A DNA stretch of 64,000 bases from Shimia_B sp039815465 (GTDB taxonomy: Bacteria > Pseudomonadota > Alphaproteobacteria > Rhodobacterales > Rhodobacteraceae), in assembly GCA_039815465.1 (NCBI GenBank), contig JBCBZG010000003.1, forward strand, positions 1 through 64,000, given 5' to 3'. Position numbers and translations under genes: made by a program. The notes below the pieces were generated by a model, which did no database searches, was not told where the DNA came from, and saw nothing but the letters and a program-made list of their open reading frames with translations. Shown here piece after piece: positions 58,601 to 64,000 of this stretch (the first letter of the stretch is position 1; the number at the start of each line of letters is the position of its first letter).

Positions 58601-59340
58601 TGAGCGGCCTCAAGCGCCTCAATAATCGGGTTGAAATCATCAGCCGTCAGGCTCGCGCCGCCCACAAGCGCACCGTCGACATCGCCGATTGCGAAAATTT
58701 CCGCCGCGTTGCCTGCTTTAACGGACCCGCCGTAGAGCAGCCGCACCTCCCCTGCGTCGGGGACGAGCGGAACGAGCGTTGCACGCAGCGCGGCGTGAAC
58801 CTCGGCGATTTGGTCCGCCGTCGCGACGACCCCGGTGCCGATGGCCCAAACGGGCTCGTAGGCGATGACCGTTGTCAAACCGCTCGCGCCGTGGGGGAGG
58901 GAGCCGCGGAGCTGGGTGCGCACAACGTCGAGCGTGCGGCCTGCCTCTCGGTCCTCCAGCGTCTCTCCGATACACACGATGGCCACGAGGCCCGCCGCAA
59001 TGGCAGCCTCAGCTTTGGCTTTGACCACGGCGTCGGTTTCGCCGTGATCAGCGCGGCGCTCGGAATGGCCCACGATGACGGCGCTCGCGCCCGCTTCTGC
59101 CAGCATGGGCGCGGCGATATCCCCGGTATGGGCGCCGGAGGTTGCGGCGTGGCAATCCTGGGCACCAAGCGCCACCGACGAATTCGCCAGCGCCTCCGCC
59201 AGGCGCGACAGGAGCGTGGCGGGTGGGCACAATAAGATGTCGACGCCCGGCGCAGGATGGGCGAGCGATACGCCGCGCGCCTCCGCGATGGCGGCGGTCA
59301 TCCCGTTCATTTTCCAGTTTCCGGCAGCTAGTTTGCGCAT
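58597..59340 (-). CDS. tpiA: triosephosphate isomerase
   Basis: 247 residues. AAGNWKMNG with the catalytic Lys, VIVGHSERR with His, AYEPVWAIGTG with the catalytic Glu, and LLYGGSVKAGNAAEI as the phosphate loop are all present. It interconverts dihydroxyacetone phosphate and glyceraldehyde-3-phosphate. The iron permease start overlaps its stop by four bases, an unusual partner for a glycolytic gene. Confidence 0.97.
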   Translation of the reverse strand: MRKLAAGNWKMNGMTAAIAEARGVSLAHPAPGVDILLCPPATLLSRLAEALANSSVALGAQDCHAATSGAHTGDIAAPMLAEAGASAVIVGHSERRADHGETDAVVKAKAEAAIAAGLVAIVCIGETLEDREAGRTLDVVRTQLRGSLPHGASGLTTVIAYEPVWAIGTGVVATADQIAEVHAALRATLVPLVPDAGEVRLLYGGSVKAGNAAEIFAIGDVDGALVGGASLTADDFNPIIEALEAAQ

Positions 59341-59388
59341 CGCACTCTCCCCAAGGTCGCGGTCACATTGCGGGCCGCGGGCCGCGCG

Positions 59389-59775
59389 TCAAGTCAGCTT
59401 TGGCACCCCGGCGGCGGTCATGGTCGCCACATCCTCGAACTTGATCGATTCCCCGCATCCGCAGGCATCGACCACGTTGGGGTTTTTGAACTTGAACGCG
59501 GATTCCAGGAGCGAAACCTCGTAGTCGATCTCTGTCCCAAAGAGGAACATCTGCGCCATGGGCGCGATCAGCACCCGGGCGCCGTCCTGTTCGACGACCT
59601 CGTCAGAAGGGCCAGCAGCATCAACATAGTCCATGGTGTATTCCATGCCCGCACAGCCGCCCTTTTTGACCCCAATCTTGAGGCCAAACTTATCGCCTTT
59701 GCCCATGAGCTTAGCGATCTGCTTTACAGCGGCGGGGGTCATCGTGATGGGGGCTTGCCCGGGTATGCCAAACAT
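59389..59775 (-). CDS. A-type iron-sulfur carrier protein (HesB/IscA family)
   Basis: 128 residues. The three conserved Cys are in VKKGGCAGMEYTMDY and VDACGCGESIKF (C-x64ish-CGCG). A-type carriers receive Fe-S clusters from Suf/Isc scaffolds and deliver them to apo-proteins. The N-terminal MFGIPGQAPITMTPAAVKQI matches SufA/IscA of alphaproteobacteria. It is upstream of tpiA with a 48-bp gap, in the same direction. Confidence 0.92.
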   Translation of the reverse strand: MFGIPGQAPITMTPAAVKQIAKLMGKGDKFGLKIGVKKGGCAGMEYTMDYVDAAGPSDEVVEQDGARVLIAPMAQMFLFGTEIDYEVSLLESAFKFKNPNVVDACGCGESIKFEDVATMTAAGVPKLT

Positions 59776-59900
59776 CGGCGTCTCCTGCGTCTACGCGCAA
59801 AATAGGGGCAAAGAGGGCCCGGCTCAAGCCCGCGCAGGCGAGATGCTATGGACAGTTGCGCCAAGCGCTTCATACTGACCTCCAAGAGATGGAGGACCCC

Positions 59901-60716
59901 ATGAAATCACTACTGCTCGGAACCGCCCTGACATTTTCCGCCACCGCCACCCTGGCAGGCGGGCATCTGTGCTACGAAGGCAAGACCCTGACCGAAGGCA
60001 AGCTGACCGTCGCCACTGGCAACCCCGCCTACTACCCTTGGGTGATGGACGACGCGCCCGAAAGCGGCATGGGCTTTGAAGCCGCCGTCGCCTACGCCGT
60101 GGCCGAGGAAATGGGCATCGCCGCGGAGGACGTGGTCTGGGTCCGCACCTCTTTCGACGAAGCGATCCAACCAGGCGCAAAGAACTTTGACGTCAACATG
60201 CAGCAATATTCTATCACCGCCGAACGCGACATGATGGTCGATTTCTCCGCCCCCTACTACTCTGCCGCGATGGCTGTGCTGGCAGTGGGTGACGCAACGA
60301 GCACACCTGCGACGGTTGGCGATCTTAAGACATTGAAATGGGGCGCGGTGGGCACAACGACGGCTGTGCCAAAGCTTATGGCCACGATCGAACCTGACAG
60401 CTCCCCGCTGCTTTACGGCGACAATGCGGATGTGACGGCGGCCATGCAGGCCGGGCAGATTGATGCGGCGCTGTTTGATTTGCCCACGGCGCTCTTCCTG
60501 TCTGCGGTCGTGGTCTCTGATTCTGCGATCATCGGCCAGTTCCCCGCCGACCGCGCGGAAACCCCGGACCAGTTCGGGATGCTGATGGAAGAGGGCAATC
60601 CGCTGAAAGAGTGCATCGATGATGCGCTCGCGTCTCTGACCGAAAGCGGCGCGCTTGCCGCGATTGAGGCGCAGTGGCTGCAAGACACAACCGGCGTCCC
60701 GCTTATCGCTGAATGA
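59901..60716 (+). CDS. polar amino-acid ABC transporter substrate-binding protein
   Basis: 271 residues from ATG 59901, with GGAGG well placed. Signal peptide 1-19 (ATLAGG). The family 3 SBP pattern is complete: GKLTVATGNPAYYPWVM, GMGFEAAVAYAVAEEMGI, WVRTSFDEAIQPGAKNFDVN and ITAERDMMVDFSAPYYSA. It captures a polar amino acid or related solute in the periplasm. Permease and ATPase genes follow with overlapping stops. Confidence 0.94.
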   Translation: MKSLLLGTALTFSATATLAGGHLCYEGKTLTEGKLTVATGNPAYYPWVMDDAPESGMGFEAAVAYAVAEEMGIAAEDVVWVRTSFDEAIQPGAKNFDVNMQQYSITAERDMMVDFSAPYYSAAMAVLAVGDATSTPATVGDLKTLKWGAVGTTTAVPKLMATIEPDSSPLLYGDNADVTAAMQAGQIDAALFDLPTALFLSAVVVSDSAIIGQFPADRAETPDQFGMLMEEGNPLKECIDDALASLTESGALAAIEAQWLQDTTGVPLIAE

Positions 60717-61549
60717 GCGTGACCCGCGAGGCGCCGCGCAAAACGCGGCGCCAAATCTACGAGGATAAGCTCAAGCGCCGCTCGCTGATCATCGCGGGCG
60801 GCTCCACTGCGGCCGTGTTTGCCGCGGTGATCATCCTCGTGCCCATGGCGCCGGGGTGGGACAAGGTCGCGCGCAGCTTTTTCAACGGCGACGTCTTTCA
60901 ACGGACGTTCCCGGGGCTCGTCGAGGCGTTCCTTCAGAACCTTATGATCTTTGCCTGGTCGGCGCCGATCATCGCCATTCTGGGCCTTTTCATCGCACTG
61001 ATGCGGGACGCACGGTCGCCGGTGCTCTTTCCACTGCGCATCTTTGGGGCGGCCTACACGGACATTTTCCGCGGGTTGCCTGTGATCTTGACCGTCTACC
61101 TGATTGGCTTTGGGATACCGGGCCTCGGGCTGCCGCGGCCGTGGAACTCCCCCTATATCTGGGGCACGGTCGCCCTGGTGCTGACCTATTCCGCTTATGT
61201 GGCGGAGATTTTTCGCAGCGGGATCGAAAGCGTCCACAGCTCGCAGCGGGCTGCGGCGCAGTCGCTGGGGCTGAGCGAACGGGACACGATGCGCTACGTG
61301 ATCCTCCCGCAGGCGATCCGGCGGGTGATCCCGGCCCAAATGAACATGCTGATCGCGTTGCAGAAAGACGTCGCGCTGTTGAGCTTCATTGGCCCGGTGG
61401 AGATCTTTCGCCAAGCGGGGGTCTACAAATCGCTGCTTGCGAATTTCACGCCCTATGTCGGCGCGGCGATCATCTTTCTAATTGTGACAATCCCCGCAAC
61501 GCGTTACGCCGATTACCTAATCCAAAAACAAGCGCGGGAGCGGTCCTGA
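60713..61549 (+). CDS. polar amino-acid ABC transporter permease (HisM type)
   Basis: 278 residues starting at an ATG overlapping the SBP stop. About five helices. The conserved inner-membrane loop is AAQSLGLSERDTMRYVILPQAIRRVIPAQMN, with GLPVILTVYL and AYVAEIFRSGIESVHSSQRAA before it. It forms the membrane channel with itself or another copy. The stop overlaps the ATPase start. Confidence 0.95.
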   Translation: MSVTREAPRKTRRQIYEDKLKRRSLIIAGGSTAAVFAAVIILVPMAPGWDKVARSFFNGDVFQRTFPGLVEAFLQNLMIFAWSAPIIAILGLFIALMRDARSPVLFPLRIFGAAYTDIFRGLPVILTVYLIGFGIPGLGLPRPWNSPYIWGTVALVLTYSAYVAEIFRSGIESVHSSQRAAAQSLGLSERDTMRYVILPQAIRRVIPAQMNMLIALQKDVALLSFIGPVEIFRQAGVYKSLLANFTPYVGAAIIFLIVTIPATRYADYLIQKQARERS

Positions 61550-62280
61550 TGCCCAAGCTCGCGCTGCGCGACGTGGTCAAAGAGTTTGGCACAAACCGGG
61601 TCTGCGACGGCATCACACTCGACGTTGAAGCGGGCGAGATGGTGTGCCTGATCGGCGCGTCTGGCGCCGGGAAATCCACCCTTTTGCGCTGCATAAACCT
61701 TCTCGAACCCATTGAAGACGGGGAGATTTTCTTGGATGGCGACGATATCTCCGTCCCCGGGCGCGACCCGGAGCCTGTACGTCGCAGGATCGGGATGGTG
61801 TTTCAAAGCTACAACCTTTTCCCCCACATGACCGCCGCAGAAAACGTCATGCTCGCGCCGCGCCGCGTGCGCAAAATGAGCGTTAGCGCTCTACGCCCTG
61901 AAATCACAGCGCTTTTTGACCGTTTCGGGTTGGCCGACCGGATGGGGCACTATCCGGATCAGCTCTCTGGCGGGCAGCAGCAGCGGGTGGCGATCATACG
62001 GGCGCTCGCTATGCGCCCTGAGGTGATGCTCTTTGACGAGATCACCAGCGCGCTCGACCCGCAGCTCGTGGGTGAGGTGCTCGACGTGCTGCGCGCGCTC
62101 AAGGATGACGGAATGACCATGGTCCTTGCGACACATGAGATGACCTTTGCCCGCGAAGCCGCTGATAAGGTGTGCTTTCTTAAGGATGGGAAAATCCTAG
62201 AAAGCGGGCCGCCAAGGGACATTTTTGGCAATCCGCAGCGCGCGGAAACGCAGGAATTCCTGCGCCGCGCCTTGAAGTAG
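61549..62280 (+). CDS. polar amino-acid ABC transporter ATP-binding protein
   Basis: 243 residues from ATG 61549. Walker A LIGASGAGKSTLLRCINLLE, signature LSGGQQQRVAIIRALAMRP, Walker B VMLFDEITSALDPQ and the H-loop ATHEMTFAREAAD are intact. The D-x-ITSALDP variant instead of EPTSALDP is notable. It energises the permease encoded upstream. It ends the three-gene operon and is convergent with an acetyltransferase gene. Confidence 0.96.
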   Translation: MPKLALRDVVKEFGTNRVCDGITLDVEAGEMVCLIGASGAGKSTLLRCINLLEPIEDGEIFLDGDDISVPGRDPEPVRRRIGMVFQSYNLFPHMTAAENVMLAPRRVRKMSVSALRPEITALFDRFGLADRMGHYPDQLSGGQQQRVAIIRALAMRPEVMLFDEITSALDPQLVGEVLDVLRALKDDGMTMVLATHEMTFAREAADKVCFLKDGKILESGPPRDIFGNPQRAETQEFLRRALK

Positions 62281-62282
62281 CG

Positions 62283-62843
62283 CTAGCCGAGCGGGCGTGC
62301 CGAGTTTCCGGCGACGGTCTGACCTGGCGCTACGTCGCGCGTGACCACAGCGCCAGCGCCAACGATGGCGCCGTCACCGATGGACACGCCCGGTAGAATT
62401 AACGCACCGCCGCCGATCCATACATCCGCGCCGATGGTGATGGGCTTGCCTAGTTCAAGAAACGCAGCACGGCTTTCGGCATCGCGCGGGTGGTCCGCCG
62501 CCAAAAGCTGGGTCATCGGTCCGATTTGCGTGCGATCTCCGATGGTTACGGGGCATATATCAAGCACCGTGCACCCGTAGTTAAAGAATACGTCATCGCC
62601 CAGGTGGATGTTGGTCCCGTAATCCACGTAAAAAGGCGTGCGGATGGCTGGGGACCGGCCATAGGACCCGAGCAGAGCCTTAAGCAGCGGCGCGCGCGTG
62701 TGGCCATCGGCCACTGTGGTGGCATTGTAAGCGGCCATGAGCTGCTGTGCTTTGGCGCGGGCGGCCACAAGCTCCGGATCGCCGGGGCGATATGGGTCGC
62801 CTGCGACCATCTTTTCGCGCTCAGAGCGTTGGTCTTTGGACAT
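62283..62843 (-). CDS. maltose/galactoside O-acetyltransferase-like hexapeptide protein
   Basis: 186 residues. An N-terminal Mac domain (SEREKMVAGDPYRPGDPELV) is followed by left-handed beta-helix hexapeptide repeats (YGTNIHLGDDVFFNYGCTVLD, then IGADVWIGGGALILPGVSIGDGAIVGAGAVVTRDV). The catalytic His is in LLAADHP. The enzyme transfers acetyl from acetyl-CoA to a sugar hydroxyl, typically maltose or galactosides. Neighbours do not define the substrate. Confidence 0.92.
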   Translation of the reverse strand: MSKDQRSEREKMVAGDPYRPGDPELVAARAKAQQLMAAYNATTVADGHTRAPLLKALLGSYGRSPAIRTPFYVDYGTNIHLGDDVFFNYGCTVLDICPVTIGDRTQIGPMTQLLAADHPRDAESRAAFLELGKPITIGADVWIGGGALILPGVSIGDGAIVGAGAVVTRDVAPGQTVAGNSARPLG

Positions 62844-62872
62844 GAGGGTTAAGGCGTAGGCACTTAAAAAGA

Positions 62873-63241
62873 CTACATAAAGCCAAGCTCTAGGCGTGCT
62901 TCTTCGCTCATCATGTCCATGCCCCAGGGCGGGTCCCAGGTGATCTCGACATCCACTTGCTTTACACCCGGCAATGGCTCAATCGCGTCCGCGACCCAGC
63001 CTGGCATGTCTTCGGCCACAGGGCAGCCCGGCGCGGTCAGCGTCATAATGACGAGCACCGCGTTTTCGTCAGTCACCGAGATCGTGTAGACGAGGCCCAG
63101 GTCAAAGATATTCACCGGGATTTCAGGGTCGTAGACCGTGCGGATCGCCTCCACAATTTGGTCATAGAGCGCATGCGAGGTCGTCGACGGACGGATCAGC
63201 ATGTCGTCATCGGCGGGCATGTCTGTGCTCATGTCGTTCAT
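62873..63241 (-). CDS. DUF59/MIP18-family Fe-S assembly protein (SufT-like)
   Basis: 122 residues from ATG 63241 after GAGGAG. The core YDQIVEAIRTVYDPEIPVNIFDLGLVY and the Cys loop MTLTAPGCPVAEDMPGWV match DUF59/SufT proteins. The C-terminus ITWDPPWGMDMMSEEARLELG is highly conserved in the group. These proteins assist late cluster maturation with Suf machinery. It joins sufE (29327) and the A-type carrier (59389) as Fe-S genes in this window. Confidence 0.9.
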   Translation of the reverse strand: MNDMSTDMPADDDMLIRPSTTSHALYDQIVEAIRTVYDPEIPVNIFDLGLVYTISVTDENAVLVIMTLTAPGCPVAEDMPGWVADAIEPLPGVKQVDVEITWDPPWGMDMMSEEARLELGFM

Positions 63242-63347
63242 GGTGGGGCTCCTCAACCTCTCCCATATAGGGGGCGAGGCGCGAGGCGTAAACACTTGGT
63301 CACCGGGCGATCTGTCACGAAAGCGCGGATGTTGAGGCCAGTTACGT

Positions 63348-64000
63348 CTATGGCCTGGCTTGCGGGTCCGGTCCGCCCAGTCGGGTGATGTCAGCGCAAA
63401 GCGTCGATGCCGCTGACAGCGCGCGGCCCGTCGCGAGTGCCATCTGCGGCAGGATCATCCACTCCAGCATCCAGGCGGCGCCGGAGCGTTCTTGTTCATG
63501 GACCAACGCTTGGTGCATCCCAGCGAGCTGGGTGGCGTTGAACCGCGCGAGCGTAACGAGCAGTTCGGCCAGGATCGGGTTCGATTTATGCGCCATGGCC
63601 GAGGACCCACCGCCGCCCGCCAGCGCGATATCTCCAAGGCTCTGCTGCGCCATCAGCGTTACATCCTGCCCGATCTTACCCAATGATCCCGTGATCAACG
63701 ACAAACGCCCCGCGTAATCTGCGATGGCCGTGCGGTCGCTGTGCCAGACGGGCCCGCTTGCGAGGCCCAGCGTGTCCGCCATATGCGCGGCGATGGCGTC
63801 TCCATCGGGCGCAAACGCGTCGCGCGTGCCCACCGGTCCGCCCAGTTGCAACCGCTCCACCCGCGGGCGGCCTGCGGTCAGCGCAGCGATATGGTCCGCG
63901 AGGGGCTGCTGCCAGCTGCGTATCCGGTCCGCGACCTTGATGGGCAGCGCCGCTTGCATGCGTGTCCGCGCCATCAGCGGCTGCGCGCCGTGATCGTGGG
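63348..64000 (-). CDS. pcaB: 3-carboxy-cis,cis-muconate cycloisomerase, C-terminal part
   Basis: The reading frame stays open past 63974 to the window end (upstream codons encode HDHGAQPLMARTRM), so the start lies outside; about 216 residues are present. GGGGSSAMAHKSNPILAELLV is the fumarase/aspartase-superfamily signature (GSSxMxxKxN), with the active Ser. RTRMQAALPIKVADRI matches PcaB. The enzyme turns 3-carboxymuconate into gamma-carboxymuconolactone in the protocatechuate branch of the beta-ketoadipate pathway. The rest of the pathway genes would be beyond the edge. Confidence 0.88.
   Translation of the reverse strand, partial: HDHGAQPLMARTRMQAALPIKVADRIRSWQQPLADHIAALTAGRPRVERLQLGGPVGTRDAFAPDGDAIAAHMADTLGLASGPVWHSDRTAIADYAGRLSLITGSLGKIGQDVTLMAQQSLGDIALAGGGGSSAMAHKSNPILAELLVTLARFNATQLAGMHQALVHEQERSGAAWMLEWMILPQMALATGRALSAASTLCADITRLGGPDPQARP

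Noticed and set aside
1..64000. CRISPR arrays, prophage, insertion sequences, integrases and attachment sites
   Set aside because: No regularly spaced repeats, transposase or integrase motifs were found, and the tRNA at 25116 has no neighbouring integrase or duplicated 3-prime end.

Overview
The window is about 64 kb of GC-rich DNA with no phage, transposon, integrase or CRISPR signal. It looks like a chromosomal segment of a marine Rhodobacterales (Roseobacter-group) alphaproteobacterium. This assignment is inferred from three TRAP/TAXI transport systems, a 272-residue bacterial-type ferredoxin-NADP reductase, two TGA-N9-TCA sites of the kind called Iron-Rhodo-boxes, tightly overlapping operons, and a PcaB-type lyase. 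No 16S rRNA gene is present to confirm it.

Layout. 1-390: C-terminal end of an RTX-type calcium-binding protein. 477-3436: four tightly packed genes for a secreted beta-trefoil protein, a Tat-exported multicopper oxidase, a small membrane protein and a DedA-like protein. 3433-10626: a uronate catabolism locus (uxuA, kdgK, kdgF, an SDR, dctMQP) with a divergent GntR/FCD regulator. 10641-20616: a second catabolic island. One arm holds a class III aminotransferase, a GNAT, a short BKACE enzyme and a dimethylglycine dehydrogenase-like FAD/GcvT protein. The other arm holds an RpiR regulator, a TAXI binding protein, a fused TRAP permease and a universal stress protein. 20629-25045: a siderophore-interacting protein with an iron-box candidate, two NTF2/SnoaL-like proteins, a LysR regulator and an exported metallo-beta-lactamase-fold protein. 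25116-25192: a tRNA with a CAT anticodon.

25293-42636 is mostly core genome: purM-purN, rnd, a lipoprotein, sufE, an SDR, purF, a sulfotransferase-like gene, cvpA, radA, mlaF-mlaE-alr, an exported agmatine-deiminase-like protein, dnaB, pyrE and pyrC. 42785-48408 is a complete urease operon, ureD-A-B-(lipoprotein)-C-(DUF1127-like)-E-F-G. 48418-55646 holds a hydrolase-like protein, glutaryl-CoA dehydrogenase, a minimal chemoreceptor-like protein, infC with a non-canonical ATA start, a proline/glutamate-rich protein, fpr, an Lrp regulator and a cytochrome P450. 55801-64000 holds a ferric-iron binding protein and permease in convergent orientation, tpiA, an A-type Fe-S carrier, an amino-acid ABC transporter, an acetyltransferase, a DUF59 Fe-S assembly protein and the C-terminal part of pcaB.

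The least understood unit is the RpiR-centred island at 10641-20616. Two divergent arms share an 87-bp control region that carries a perfect 7+4+7 palindrome. One arm encodes uptake through a TAXI-TRAP system. The other encodes predicted oxidative N-demethylation, transamination and beta-keto-acid cleavage. Together they suggest a pathway for an N-methylated or amino compound whose identity cannot be read from the sequence.
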